Notes: a model not told the origin generated them from the sequence alone. Shown: positions 1 through 8,924, counted from the stretch's first letter. The stretch is DNA of 64,000 bases from Vreelandella boliviensis LC1 (GCF_000236035.1 NZ_JH393258.1:124001-188000), one strand, 5' to 3'. Program-made: numbers and translations.

Positions 1-291
1 CCCCAGCACATAAGGGTCAGCGAGAGGATTGCGCAGTAGCACCTGCATCAAGGCGCCCGCGACCGCCAACAAACCGCCGACGGCAAACGCCGAGAGGGCC
101 CTGGGCAAGCGCAGCTCCATCACCATGGTGCGCGCCAGAGCATCGCCTCCACCCTGCCCTATATGACCAAGTGCAACGTCCCAAATTTGCGCCGGAGAAA
201 TCTGCGCACTGCCAACCCCAAGGGCGATAATCAGCGACGCCAACGCCGCTAGTAATAGCAGGCTAAGCGGCAGACCCAGGCGTGAAAGCAT
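1..291 (-). CDS. btuC: Vitamin B12 ABC transporter permease BtuC (N-terminal part, cut by window edge)
   Basis: Inner-membrane permease of the FecCD family that would carry cobalamin from the periplasm. Only the first 97 codons are in the window; the gene runs off the left edge. The reading begins MLSRLGLPLSLLLLAALAS, a first membrane segment, and reaches the family signature region around ELRLPRALSAFAVGG followed by GALMQVLLRNPLADPYVLG, which is typical of BtuC, FhuB and FecD proteins. Its ATG overlaps the btuF stop codon (TAATG), so the two are translationally coupled. The assignment to B12 rather than iron rests on the neighbouring btuF, btuB and riboswitch. An ATPase gene (btuD) is expected beyond the edge. 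Confidence 0.88.
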   Translation of the reverse strand, partial: MLSRLGLPLSLLLLAALASLIIALGVGSAQISPAQIWDVALGHIGQGGGDALARTMVMELRLPRALSAFAVGGLLAVAGALMQVLLRNPLADPYVLG

Positions 292-1214
292 TAACTGCGC
301 CCACGCTTTTGGCGTGCAATATCCAGCTTCTCACAGAGTATCTGTGTGCCCTCCATCAGCCGCGGCGTAGGCCGTTGAATCAGCGAAGGCGGCACAAAAA
401 AGAGATTATCTTCGGCCACGGCCTTCAGATTGGGGTACTGCTCCCAGTGGGTCAGCCAGTGGCGGTTCTCTTCGCCCATGCCACCGGCAACAATCGCTTC
501 AGGATTCGCGGCTAACACGGCCTCATCATCGATACGCGGCACCCGCCGCGACAGCCCGCCAAACACATTTTGACCGCCGCAAATCTCGATCACCTGACCG
601 ATCAGGTGCTGGTCGTTAATGCTCATTAGCGGCTCATCCCACACTTGGTAGAACGTGGTTACCGGGTCGCGATCTCGGTAGCGCGACGTAAGCGTGGCCA
701 TGGTGTCGCGGAAATTATCGGCCACCGCCTGTCCGGCAACCTCTGTGCCTGCCAGTCGCGCCAAACGCTCAATGGCACTGGCAACGCCCGCTACATCGCG
801 GGGCTCGATATAGAACACAGGCATGCCCAAGGCTTCGAGGGTTTCAAGTTGTTCGGCTGGGTTACCCGTCACCCAACCAATGACTAGATCGGGTGCCAGC
901 CCCACCAGCGTTTCTAAATCAATCCGGGTGTGGCTACCCACCGACGCCACTTGTTGGGCTTCAGGCGGATAGTCGCTGTAAGAAACCACTGCCACCACCT
1001 GATCTCCCGCACCCGCCGCGTAGGTTAACTCGGTCGCGCCGGGGGAAAGTGTCGCAATCCTTCGGGCGCGATCGTGAAGACATACTTCGCGGTCACGGTC
1101 ATCCATTGCACAACGCGAGTGATCATGACCCAACGACGCTGCCGACAATAGCAGCAGCGCGAGGCCCAAGGCCCCACGCGCAACACCCCTTGCTCTATTG
1201 GCCAAAGTGAACAC
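291..1214 (-). CDS. btuF: Cobalamin-binding periplasmic protein BtuF
   Basis: Periplasmic substrate-binding protein (helical backbone, cluster with FecB/FhuD type) that captures B12 and delivers it to BtuC. The start MFTLANRARGVARGALG leads into a hydrophobic signal segment ending near residue 29, then a His-rich and Cys-containing stretch (GHDHSRCAMDDRDREVC) and the family core RRIATLSPGATELTYAAGAG. Later blocks LVIGWVTGNPAEQLETLEAL and YQVWDEPLMSINDQHLIGQV fit BtuF. Length 307 residues is usual. The start lies 20 bases inside the end of btuB, and the stop overlaps btuC, so the three form one unit below the cobalamin riboswitch. Confidence 0.9.
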   Translation of the reverse strand: MFTLANRARGVARGALGLALLLLSAASLGHDHSRCAMDDRDREVCLHDRARRIATLSPGATELTYAAGAGDQVVAVVSYSDYPPEAQQVASVGSHTRIDLETLVGLAPDLVIGWVTGNPAEQLETLEALGMPVFYIEPRDVAGVASAIERLARLAGTEVAGQAVADNFRDTMATLTSRYRDRDPVTTFYQVWDEPLMSINDQHLIGQVIEICGGQNVFGGLSRRVPRIDDEAVLAANPEAIVAGGMGEENRHWLTHWEQYPNLKAVAEDNLFFVPPSLIQRPTPRLMEGTQILCEKLDIARQKRGRS

Positions 1215-3015
1215 TCAAGAACCCTGCTCGACCAGCGTTAATATAGTCACGTGACGTCGAATACTCTTTATCAAAGGCATTTTCTAGCGTAACACGAGCG
1301 CTCCAGAGTGGCGCAAACCGCCATCCTGCGCGCAGGTTAACCAGTCCATAGCCCCCTAACCGCTGGGTATTGGCGACGTTATCGTAGCGGTAACCCTGCG
1401 CGACTAACGAGCCCCCAAACGACCAATCGCCAAGCTCGCGGTCTGCATCCAGGCGCACACTTTGACTGGCACGGCGAGCTAATCGATTACCGGTATCTCG
1501 ATCTTCCGGATCCAGATAGGTAAAGGCAGCCTGGAGTGTCCAATCGTTGACCTCGACCCCGCTGGCTAGCTCGGCACCCCGTATACGCGCACGGTTAACG
1601 TTTTGCGGTGCCCATAAACCACTCGACGTTGGTGCCCAGGCAATCAGATCATCGTAATCGTTTTGAAAGGCGGCCAAATCCCAGAACCACTGGCTATATT
1701 GGCCGCGAACACCCACTTCAACAGTTTCGGAGGTTTCCGGATTGAGATCGGGGTTGCCAGAATTCGGCCAATAGAGGTCATTGAAGCTCGGCGCTTTGAA
1801 CGCAGTACCCACACTGGCACGCAGTGTGTGATCGTTATCCAGCTCGTAGCCTAGCGCCAAGCTGCCGGTGACTTCATCGTCATAGGCTTCGTTGTCGTCG
1901 TAACGCAGGCTGGCTTGAATGGTGAACGGCGAAAAGTCGAGCAGTCCTTGGGTAAACACAGCGGTGTTATCGCGGCTGGTGACATCAAAATCGTTGGTGC
2001 TTGAAACGCGGTCTTCGCTGATTTCAGCGCCAGCGATCAATTCATGGGCGCCAAACTGAAGGTTGTTCTGCCAGCGGGCGGTTTGGGTGCGGGTATCAAT
2101 GATCGAGTCACCAAAGTTATCTAGCGTGTCCAGCTCGTCGCGGGCTTCGCTAAGGGTCAGGCGACTCTGCCAGGTATCGGTGACCGGCACCTCGCCGTAA
2201 ATGCCTGCCACCTGCTGGACAAAATCATTCTCTCCACCGTCATATTCGTTGTTACCGCGCGCGCGCAGTGCCAGCATGCCGACTTCAGCGCCACTCTCAA
2301 AGGTATGCGCAACGCGGGCCAGCGCCGACGTGTTGTCGTAGCCTTTGTCGTCACCGCCGCGACGAACGGGCTGGCCATCCGTATTGAAATGGCTAGCGGC
2401 AAAGCTGTAGCGTGTGCCCCCCTCACGGCCAGAAACGCCTGCGCTTAACCGCTGGGTATTAAAGGAACCACCGCCCACTGAGATTCTGGGGCGCGGGCCT
2501 TCTTCTTCTCCATCGGGGGTAAACAGCTGAATGACACCACCGACCGCATCCGCACCGTAAAGGCTACCGCGGGGGCCGCGCACGATTTCCGCGCGGTCAA
2601 ACATGCGTGGGTCTAGATACTGAAATGCGGCGCCACCCGCCGTGGCAGATCGCAGGCGAATACCGTCGATCATCAGCACGGAGGCATCGCTGGGCGTACC
2701 CCGCAGGTAAACGCTGCTATTTTTACCAAAGCTGCCGTTGCTGGTGATATCAACGCCCGGCTGGCCACGTAAAAGATCGGTCAGGCTGGTGGGGTCTTGG
2801 CGGCGAAAAGTGGCTTCATCCAGCACAGTAACGGAAGAGAGGCTTTCGTTGGCGGTCCGGGGCGCTAACGTCGCAGTCACAACGACAGGATCTAGCGCGG
2901 CTAATTCGGTCGTCGCTTCAGCGTATTGGGCCTGGGCAGAAAAGGAGATGGCTAGCGGTAACGCAGCCATACAAAACGCCGCCCGTTTGGCGGTCGTGTG
3001 GAAACGGTGATTCAT
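1195..3015 (-). CDS. btuB: TonB-dependent outer-membrane cobalamin receptor BtuB
   Basis: Outer-membrane receptor that imports B12 using TonB energy. The start is placed at MNHRFHTTAKRAAFCMAALP because an AAGGGAT ribosome site stands about seven bases before it; the open frame extends eleven codons further without a better site. A signal peptide ends near AQAQ, followed by a TonB box (DPVVVTA) around residue 42, a plug domain (LLRGQPGVDITSNGS, RGPRGSLYGADAVGGVIQL) and a 22-strand barrel ending in an aromatic-containing strand (FLSVHFGQ). About 606 residues, as for BtuB. It is the first gene after the cobalamin riboswitch, so it should be repressed by intracellular B12. Confidence 0.93.
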   Translation of the reverse strand: MNHRFHTTAKRAAFCMAALPLAISFSAQAQYAEATTELAALDPVVVTATLAPRTANESLSSVTVLDEATFRRQDPTSLTDLLRGQPGVDITSNGSFGKNSSVYLRGTPSDASVLMIDGIRLRSATAGGAAFQYLDPRMFDRAEIVRGPRGSLYGADAVGGVIQLFTPDGEEEGPRPRISVGGGSFNTQRLSAGVSGREGGTRYSFAASHFNTDGQPVRRGGDDKGYDNTSALARVAHTFESGAEVGMLALRARGNNEYDGGENDFVQQVAGIYGEVPVTDTWQSRLTLSEARDELDTLDNFGDSIIDTRTQTARWQNNLQFGAHELIAGAEISEDRVSSTNDFDVTSRDNTAVFTQGLLDFSPFTIQASLRYDDNEAYDDEVTGSLALGYELDNDHTLRASVGTAFKAPSFNDLYWPNSGNPDLNPETSETVEVGVRGQYSQWFWDLAAFQNDYDDLIAWAPTSSGLWAPQNVNRARIRGAELASGVEVNDWTLQAAFTYLDPEDRDTGNRLARRASQSVRLDADRELGDWSFGGSLVAQGYRYDNVANTQRLGGYGLVNLRAGWRFAPLWSARVTLENAFDKEYSTSRDYINAGRAGFLSVHFGQ

Positions 3016-3179
3016 GTGAGATCCCTTGCTCGTCGTGCTCACCCGCACAACGCAGTTTTTTTGACCGAGCGCAGGGAAAAATAAGGGAGTAACGATAGCG
3101 TTGCGCCACCGTTCACTGCCCTAAGAACGCCCTCCGCGGCTCGGCATGGTTTGGTTCAGTTAGAACCATTACTCTCGGG

Positions 3180-3385
3180 CCGGTCTCCGGGCTGACGAGC
3201 GAAAGGCAGCATCTAAAACAGCACCTTTCCGAACGACCACCTTCCCGTGCATAAGCACAGTGGCGTTTTAGCCGTTCTTATCTCGATCACCGTTGCGGGG
3301 GCAGCGTTGGAATCACGCAAGGCGTTCACCAACTTCCCGTTTCACTAGCGGCTTTATCCACCGCCAGCACCTTAGAGTGGGCGTA
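3180..3385 (-). ncRNA. Cobalamin riboswitch upstream of btuB
   Basis: On the minus strand the leader contains the conserved core CTGCCCCCGCAACGGT followed about 30 bases later by the B12 box GCCACTG, a short loop and CGGGAAGG (around 3240-3264). These two elements are diagnostic of the adenosylcobalamin riboswitch. It lies about 165 bases before the btuB ATG. The remaining leader to 3015 contains no gene. The start and end of the aptamer are estimates. Folding it with the cobalamin covariance model would settle the limits. Confidence 0.95.
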
Positions 3386-3458
3386 AACTAGCAACTTGCC
3401 AAAGGGAGGTCAATTGAATTGGGGTGGGAGGTAAGCCGCTCAAGAAAGCCGCCAGTGG

Positions 3459-3884
3459 CTATTTGAGCGCCATCACTAACCCATGGCGCACATACCACAC
3501 CTGCTTGGCTTGGGCGGTGGCATCTTGGGTGAACCAGCCATTGAGATCACGCAGGCGGCGCTGTTCGGGCTGCATGGGCACAATTCCGCGCCCCACTTCC
3601 GTGGCGATGATGATGAGTGGGCTGTTTAGCTTGTCGGCGTGCTGGCAGAGCTTAACCATATCGCTCTGCCACTGCTGGCGCAGGATATCGGTATCGTCAC
3701 GTTCCAGAACAGCGCGGAGCCACTCAAGCACGCCTGTTATAACCAACGGCGTGTTGGCCACCAACGCTTGCTGGCTATCGATGAAGGGCCTATCAGTATC
3801 TAGACGCCACCAGTTCGCCGCGAGAAAGCGAGCGGCTACGGCGTCGCGTTTACCAGCGCAGGCACCGCCGATGAAGAGCTGCAT
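3459..3884 (-). CDS. Second CobU/CobP-family protein, degenerate
   Basis: Resembles the adenosylcobinamide kinase/guanylyltransferase family but is short (141 residues against about 180). It starts MQLFIGGACAGKRDAVAARF, with a P-loop-like GGACAGK whose usual following Ser/Thr is Arg. It lacks the RHR guanylylation-site segment. The C-terminal family block is well kept: ATEVGRGIVPMQPEQRRLRD and QVWYVRHGL. The ATG at 3884 is preferred because AGAGGA lies six bases before it; an ATG two codons upstream also exists. It overlaps the end of cobC by about 50 bases and is the last gene of the cob series before the riboswitch. It may be a partner of, or a decayed duplicate of, the cobU at 5193-5762. 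Confidence 0.7.
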   Translation of the reverse strand: MQLFIGGACAGKRDAVAARFLAANWWRLDTDRPFIDSQQALVANTPLVITGVLEWLRAVLERDDTDILRQQWQSDMVKLCQHADKLNSPLIIIATEVGRGIVPMQPEQRRLRDLNGWFTQDATAQAKQVWYVRHGLVMALK

Positions 3885-4489
3885 TGCCATTCCTCTTTGC
3901 CTTGTGCGTTTTTCTGGTAAATAAGCTGCCATCGTCTTCCTTGAGCCTGCAGCACGGAGCCATCCCAGAAGTGAAGGGTTTCAAAACGGCGGCGCAGCTC
4001 ACGAATTACGCCGCCATGGGTAACAGCTAAAATTTTGCTGTGGCCACTGGCGGGAGCGTTTAGCGCCAGATCATGTAGCCAAGCATCCAAGCGCGCGCGC
4101 AGTTGGGCCGCCGATTCGCCGCCGGGAATTTGCAGTTCGCCTACACTATCAATCCAGGCGCGGTAGTGGGGTAAGTCCTTTAGCTCGTCGTAAACTTTGC
4201 CTTCGTACTCGCCGAAATCGAGCTCGCGCAGGCGCGGCTCCAGCGTAAGGGGCACGCCTGACTTGGCGGCTTGGGCCCACGCTAGGGTTTGTTGGCAGCG
4301 GTTTAAGTCGCTTGAGTAGATGGCATCAAAACGCTCCTCCGCCAACGCTTCACGCAGTGCTAGCAGCCCCTCTTCAGCCTCGGGAAATAGCAGCGGAATA
4401 TCCTGCTGACCTTGATAACGGCGCTCTATATTCCAAGCGGTGATACCGTGGCGAACTGCCACCAGCTCCACAGTAAGATCAGTAGCCAA
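3836..4489 (-). CDS. cobC: Histidine phosphatase, probable alpha-ribazole phosphatase CobC
   Basis: Removes phosphate from alpha-ribazole 5'-phosphate (or adenosylcobalamin 5'-phosphate) in nucleotide loop assembly. The histidine phosphatase signature is near the N terminus (ELVAVRHGITAWNIERRYQG), with the second conserved His in AVTHGGVIRELRRRF and the acid residue region ELDFGEYEGKVYDEL. The frame opens with TTG at 4489, with GGGGGAGAG just upstream; a GTG seven codons later is an alternative. The start overlaps the end of cobS by about 60 bases. 217 residues fits the family. The position between cobS and a cobU-like gene supports the cobalamin role over a generic phosphoglycerate mutase-like enzyme. 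Confidence 0.85.
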   Translation of the reverse strand: MATDLTVELVAVRHGITAWNIERRYQGQQDIPLLFPEAEEGLLALREALAEERFDAIYSSDLNRCQQTLAWAQAAKSGVPLTLEPRLRELDFGEYEGKVYDELKDLPHYRAWIDSVGELQIPGGESAAQLRARLDAWLHDLALNAPASGHSKILAVTHGGVIRELRRRFETLHFWDGSVLQAQGRRWQLIYQKNAQGKEEWQCSSSSAVPALVNATP

Positions 4490-5196
4490 AGCTCTCCCCC
4501 TTCGATGGTGGCGCCTACCATATCGCCGTTAATTCCGTTAAACAGTCGCAACATTAGCCAGCGCATTAGTACCACAAAAACAGTGACCGTTAGCATCAAC
4601 ACCACCACTGCGGGCGCGAGCAGTGCTATCAGCGCCAGCGGCACCAATGCAAGTGCCACATCTTGACCGCTAAGTGACTGCTGCCAGCTCCACGCCATGC
4701 CTTGCTGCTTGGCGCAGGGAGTCAGCACCAGTAACGCTACGCCCGCCCAGCGCCCAAGCGCGGGGACTACTAATAGCCACCAGAGCGGCGCCTGGTAGGT
4801 CAGCAGTGCCCAAACCAGCACAGCCTTCCAGGCGAGTAGAAACACCAGCGCCAGCATTCCGAAGCTGCCGATTTGCGGGTCTTTCATAATTTCCCAACGG
4901 CGCGCTAATGGCTGATTGCTGCCCAGTGCATCGGCGATATCCATTACGCCGTCCAAATGCAGCCCACCCGAGAGCGCCACCCACACGCTTAGTACCGCCA
5001 AAGCGGTGATCGGCGTGGGAACGTTGTGCATAGCAAACACTGTTAGCGCCAGCACGCTACCTATCATCAACCCCACTAACGGATAGGCGCGTACTGCCCA
5101 TCGGCGGGTATCGGGCGTCCAGGGAGCAGCGATTGGAATGGGGATGCGTGTAAGGAACTGCAGCGTCAGCAACACACCGAACAAGGCATTTTTCAA
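4426..5196 (-). CDS. cobS: Adenosylcobinamide-GDP ribazoletransferase (cobalamin synthase) CobS
   Basis: Integral membrane enzyme that joins adenosylcobinamide-GDP to alpha-ribazole (phosphate), the penultimate step of B12 assembly. It begins MKNALFGVLLTLQFLTRIPI, typical of CobS, with the conserved acidic motif SGGLHLDGVMDIADALGSN (residues about 75-94) and LARRWEIMKDPQIGSFGML. Several hydrophobic segments follow. 256 residues is normal. The ATG overlaps the cobU stop (ATGA), so it is coupled to cobU. Confidence 0.95.
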   Translation of the reverse strand: MKNALFGVLLTLQFLTRIPIPIAAPWTPDTRRWAVRAYPLVGLMIGSVLALTVFAMHNVPTPITALAVLSVWVALSGGLHLDGVMDIADALGSNQPLARRWEIMKDPQIGSFGMLALVFLLAWKAVLVWALLTYQAPLWWLLVVPALGRWAGVALLVLTPCAKQQGMAWSWQQSLSGQDVALALVPLALIALLAPAVVVLMLTVTVFVVLMRWLMLRLFNGINGDMVGATIEGGELWLLILLWSWWQFATVSPLGI

Positions 5197-5762
5197 ACGC
5201 TTACCTCCTTACCATGCTTCCACTGCTTATCTTTCCATGTCAGTACACTGCCTGCGACGATTTCGAGTACTGTGTCAGCCTCTGCCGCTACCCAGTGGTG
5301 GGCACGCTGTAGAAAAGCCAAATAGCGCCATGTTTCCGCATCAGTAGGCGGCAGTGCTTCGTTAATATCATTGGAAACAATCACCAAATGCACGCTGCGT
5401 GCTCGGGCATCATTAAGTGTATCTACCAGCAGCGCCAAACCCTCCTCGTCGCTTATCTCACTGGCATACAGGACTTGGCTGGTCCAGAGGGTTAGGCAAT
5501 CAAGCAGCACGGCGCTACCATCTGGCACCTTGGCAATCGCTTGATCAATTCGTAGCGGTGCCTCAATCGTTTTCCACTGCACGTTTTGCCACTGCTCTTG
5601 CCTGGTTTGACGGTGGCGAGCCACTCTTTCGTCCATTTCGTCGTCGTACACTTCTGCGGTGGCTAAGTAGTAACAGGGCGAATTGCCCGCTGCACTCACC
5701 ACTCGCTGCTCTGCTATCTGGCTTTTTCCCGAGCGCGCCCCGCCGCTAACGAAGACAATCAT
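5193..5762 (-). CDS. cobU: Bifunctional adenosylcobinamide kinase / guanylyltransferase CobU (CobP)
   Basis: Phosphorylates adenosylcobinamide and transfers GMP to make adenosylcobinamide-GDP. The P-loop GGARSGKS is at residues 7-14 and the guanylylated His segment is in DERVARHRQTRQEQW, with LLDCLTLW in the middle. In contrast to typical members, the C-terminal block that normally reads NEVG.GIVP is NDINEALPPTDAETWRYLAF here. That block is present in the short paralogue at 3459-3884. Start and stop overlap the neighbouring cobD and cobS genes by four bases each. Confidence 0.9.
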   Translation of the reverse strand: MIVFVSGGARSGKSQIAEQRVVSAAGNSPCYYLATAEVYDDEMDERVARHRQTRQEQWQNVQWKTIEAPLRIDQAIAKVPDGSAVLLDCLTLWTSQVLYASEISDEEGLALLVDTLNDARARSVHLVIVSNDINEALPPTDAETWRYLAFLQRAHHWVAAEADTVLEIVAGSVLTWKDKQWKHGKEVSV

Positions 5763-6877
5763 GCAGTTCCTTTTTCCAAAACATTTTTCAACACGCTTAT
5801 TAGCCGTCGATTAGCAGCGACATCGCGTAGCGCCACCCGCAGCCAGCCGCCGTGGAGCCCGGCAAAATTATGGGTATGACGAACCAAAACACCCTGGCGT
5901 AGCAGCTGCTCAAACAGCGCAGCACTGCTAATTTCATGCATGGCACCAGGCCGGATAAGAAAAAAACACGCGTGGCTGGGCACGACTTCTAACCCTAACT
6001 CAGTAAGCGCTTGAGCCATACGCGGACGCTCGCTGGCCAGCCACCGCTGGGTGCGCCGGGCAAAGGCATCATCCGCCAGCAACGGCGCCACCAGTTCAGC
6101 TGCGAGGTGATTGACGCTCCAGGGCGGCTGGTGGGCCTGTGCCGCTTGAACAGTCACAGCATCCGCCAGCAGGTAACCCAGCCGAAGCCCTGGCAGGGTA
6201 TAAAACTTGGTCATGGAGTGCAGCAGCATCAGATGCGGGTAGCGCGCCAACAGCGGTGCCAACGACGCCTCTGTTGGCGCCTCACCCATCGTCTCTCCCA
6301 CCATGTCGATAAAGGCTTCGTCGACCACAACGCGGCAACCAATTGCAGCGGTGTAATTCAACAAGGTCTCCATTGCAGGGATATCGATAAGCGTAGCGGT
6401 AGGATTATTGGGGCGGCATAGAAACAGCACATCAGTGTCGCTTAACGCTTCCAGCAGCGAGTCAACGTCCAGCGTAAAGTGCGGCGCGGGCAGCGCGATC
6501 TCGCTGATTGAAAGCCGATGGGCACAGCAAGCGCGGGCATACTCGCCAAAGCTTGGGGTAATAATCGCCGCGCGCTTACCCGCATGCAGCGCGGCGACGA
6601 GGAAAATAGCCTCAGCGCCGCCGTTAGTCAGCAGTACCTGTTCTGGCTGAAGCTGGTGATGGGAGGCGATGGCCTGACGAGCAGCGGGATAATCGGGCGC
6701 AGGGTAGCGTTCAAGACCTGTCAGCTGTTTTGCTAACCAATCGCTAACCCACGCTGGCGGCCCCAAGGGATTGAGGTTGGCGCTAAAGTCGTCCAGGCGT
6801 TGATCGGCGGGCAACCCAAAGTGGGCTAACAGCGCTTCGGCCTGGCCGCCGTGGATGGGCCATATAAATTTGCTCAT
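5759..6877 (-). CDS. cobD: Threonine-phosphate decarboxylase / aminotransferase-like enzyme CobD (CobC of Pseudomonas nomenclature)
   Basis: PLP enzyme of the class I/II aminotransferase fold that makes (R)-1-amino-2-propanol phosphate, the aminopropanol linker of B12. The N terminus IHGGQAEALLAHFG and DFSANLNPLGPP are typical of this family. The PLP lysine is in LHSMTKFYTLPGLRLGYLL (about residues 222-240), with LTNGGAEAIFLVA and FLCRPNNPTATL before it. 372 residues. It sits between cbiB, which uses the linker, and cobU, with an 8-base gap to cbiB and ATGA overlap with cobU. An unrelated histidinol-phosphate aminotransferase is unlikely in this context. Confidence 0.92.
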   Translation of the reverse strand: MSKFIWPIHGGQAEALLAHFGLPADQRLDDFSANLNPLGPPAWVSDWLAKQLTGLERYPAPDYPAARQAIASHHQLQPEQVLLTNGGAEAIFLVAALHAGKRAAIITPSFGEYARACCAHRLSISEIALPAPHFTLDVDSLLEALSDTDVLFLCRPNNPTATLIDIPAMETLLNYTAAIGCRVVVDEAFIDMVGETMGEAPTEASLAPLLARYPHLMLLHSMTKFYTLPGLRLGYLLADAVTVQAAQAHQPPWSVNHLAAELVAPLLADDAFARRTQRWLASERPRMAQALTELGLEVVPSHACFFLIRPGAMHEISSAALFEQLLRQGVLVRHTHNFAGLHGGWLRVALRDVAANRRLISVLKNVLEKGTA

Positions 6878-6885
6878 AATAGCCC

Positions 6886-7875
6886 CTAAAAAATGAATAG
6901 TAGCCCCGTCATCACGACCACTGACAGCAACATAAATAGCATCCAGGCACCGTGCATTAAGCTAACTGTAGCGCTGATATGGGCAACACGCAGCGGCTCA
7001 AGCGGCTTGCCCAAGGTCGCCTGGTGTGAAGCCACGCCTTGGTAAAAATTAGTCCCCCCGAGTTGCACACCCAGCAGCCGGGCTACCATGGCCTCTGACC
7101 AGCCGGCGTTGGGGCTGGGATGGTGGGGTGCATCTCTGCAGGTGCCGCGCAATGCGCCTTGCCAGCGCAGGGTCAAAACACCTGATGCACAGAGTAGCAG
7201 GCCAGCGAGCCATAGGCACAGCGCGGTCAAGCGTGCGGGCGCCCAGTTAACCACATCGTCCAACTTGGCGGAGGCATAACCGAAATCAGCATAGCGTTCG
7301 TTTTTGTAACCTACCATCGAATCCAGGGTATTAACCGCTTTATACGCCAGCGCTAGCGGCGCCCCGCCGATCAGGGCAAAAAATAGTGGGGCGGTAATGC
7401 CGTCAACGGTGTTTTCCGCCACGGTTTCCACCGTGCCGCGGGTGATATCCGCTTCATCCAAGTTTTGCGTATCGCGCCCTACTATCATTCCCAGCGCCTT
7501 GCGTGCGGCAGGCAAATCGCCTTTGGTCAGCGGCTCGACCACGGCCCGGGCCGCGTCGCCCAAGCCTTTAATCGCCAGTGTCGTCGAGAGCAGCCAAAGC
7601 TCGGCTATCAATGCTAGGCCAGGATGCAAGCGTTCCAGCAGCGCCAGCGCTAGCCAGCTAATCCCCCCTACGCCGCAGACGACAATAATCGTTAGCAGGA
7701 AACCGCTGACTCTGCGCTGCCGCGGTGTACCGCGATTCCACAGCCGCTCAAAAGCGCTGATTAAGCGCCCGATTAGTACCACCGGGTGAGGCCAGGAACG
7801 CGGATCACCAACAATTAAATCAATTGCGATCGCTAAGATGATCAGAACAATACCGCCAAAAGTGGCGCCTACCAT
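6886..7875 (-). CDS. cbiB: Adenosylcobinamide-phosphate synthase CbiB (CobD of Pseudomonas nomenclature)
   Basis: Membrane enzyme that attaches the aminopropanol (phosphate) linker to adenosylcobyric acid. Recognised by IAIDLIVGDPRSWPHPVVLIG near the N terminus, the block VGRDTQNLDEADITRG, ETVAENTVDGITAPLFFAL and YKAVNTLDSMVGYKNERY. Several hydrophobic segments, about 329 residues. The start is read as the ATG at 7875, which shares bases with the cobT stop (TGATG); a GTG one codon earlier is equally in frame. It is the second gene of the cobT-led unit. Confidence 0.94.
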   Translation of the reverse strand: MVGATFGGIVLIILAIAIDLIVGDPRSWPHPVVLIGRLISAFERLWNRGTPRQRRVSGFLLTIIVVCGVGGISWLALALLERLHPGLALIAELWLLSTTLAIKGLGDAARAVVEPLTKGDLPAARKALGMIVGRDTQNLDEADITRGTVETVAENTVDGITAPLFFALIGGAPLALAYKAVNTLDSMVGYKNERYADFGYASAKLDDVVNWAPARLTALCLWLAGLLLCASGVLTLRWQGALRGTCRDAPHHPSPNAGWSEAMVARLLGVQLGGTNFYQGVASHQATLGKPLEPLRVAHISATVSLMHGAWMLFMLLSVVVMTGLLFIF

Positions 7876-8924
7876 CACGGCGCTGCCTTATCGCTAACAC
7901 CAGCATCGGCAAAAGTAGCCATTTCCGCCACCATGGCTGTCGCCGCTTGCAGCAATGGATACGCAAGCGCCGCGCCGCTCCCTTCTCCTAACCGCATGGC
8001 CATATCGAGTAGTGGTTTGGCCTCCAGCACTTTTAACGCTACATCGTGGCCTGGCTCCTGGGAGCGATGACCAAAAATCAAATAGCCACGCACGGCGGGG
8101 CATATTCTACAGGCGATGAGCGCGGCGACGGAGGCAATAAAGCCATCCACAATCGCAGGCATCTGATTGGCCGCGGCTGCCAAATAGGCGCCGGTCATAG
8201 CGGCAATCTCCAGGCCGCCTAGCTTGGCCAGCACCTCTAGAGGGGCCTGGGGGTCAGCGTTACGCGCAGCGATAGCGCGTTCAATCACCGCTACTTTGTG
8301 CGTCTGCTGCTGTGGGTTAATCCCCGTTCCCGCACCCACCACGCTTGCCACCGACTCACCTGTTAGTACCGCCAATACCGCGCTGCTAGCAGTCGTATTG
8401 GCAATGCCCATTTCACCGACAATAATACACTTTGCACCCGATTTTTTTGCTCGTTCCACGCCAGCCACACCCACATTAATAGCCGCAATGGCTTCAGCCG
8501 ATTGCATCGCGTCTTCGTCCACCATATTGGCAGTGCCATGGCGCACCTTGGCAGAGGTCACACCAGGCAGTATTAAGGACGAAGCTACGCCTACGTCTAC
8601 GATCTCGACCTGCGCGCCTATCTGACGGGCAAAGACATTAATCGCCGCCCCTCCGTTGGCAAAGTTGGTCACCATTTGGGCGGTCACTGCTTGGGGAAAG
8701 GCGGACACCCCCTCTGCGGCAACGCCATGATCGGCGGCAAACACAATCACCGCAGGCGGCGTTACGCTGGGCTTGAGTTCACCGGTGATTGCGCTCAGCT
8801 GAATAGCTAAATCTTCTAAGGCTCCCAAACTACCTGGCGGCTTGGTCAGCGTATCCAAGTAGCGTCGCGTCGCTTCACCAGCCTTGAGGTCAACTGACTG
8901 AATGTGGTCAACAATAGCGTGCAT
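7875..8924 (-). CDS. cobT: Nicotinate-nucleotide-dimethylbenzimidazole phosphoribosyltransferase CobT
   Basis: Activates the lower ligand by making alpha-ribazole phosphate from dimethylbenzimidazole and nicotinate mononucleotide. The start region has LTKPPGSLGALEDLAIQL, then VFAADHGVAAEGVSAFPQAV, GGAAINVFARQ, GEMGIANTTASSAVLAVLTG and DPQAPLEVLAKLGGLEIAAM, all characteristic. 349 residues is standard. GGAG stands five bases before the ATG. First gene of the minus-strand cob unit, so the promoter should lie in 8925-9205; no second cobalamin riboswitch was seen there. Confidence 0.96.
   Translation of the reverse strand: MHAIVDHIQSVDLKAGEATRRYLDTLTKPPGSLGALEDLAIQLSAITGELKPSVTPPAVIVFAADHGVAAEGVSAFPQAVTAQMVTNFANGGAAINVFARQIGAQVEIVDVGVASSLILPGVTSAKVRHGTANMVDEDAMQSAEAIAAINVGVAGVERAKKSGAKCIIVGEMGIANTTASSAVLAVLTGESVASVVGAGTGINPQQQTHKVAVIERAIAARNADPQAPLEVLAKLGGLEIAAMTGAYLAAAANQMPAIVDGFIASVAALIACRICPAVRGYLIFGHRSQEPGHDVALKVLEAKPLLDMAMRLGEGSGAALAYPLLQAATAMVAEMATFADAGVSDKAAP

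Noticed and set aside
3016-3048. Upstream ATG or GTG extension of btuB
   Set aside because: The ribosome site and signal peptide both support the later start at 3015.
3424-3924. Long plus-strand frame across the small cobU-like gene
   Set aside because: Shadow of a real minus-strand gene; no recognisable protein features.
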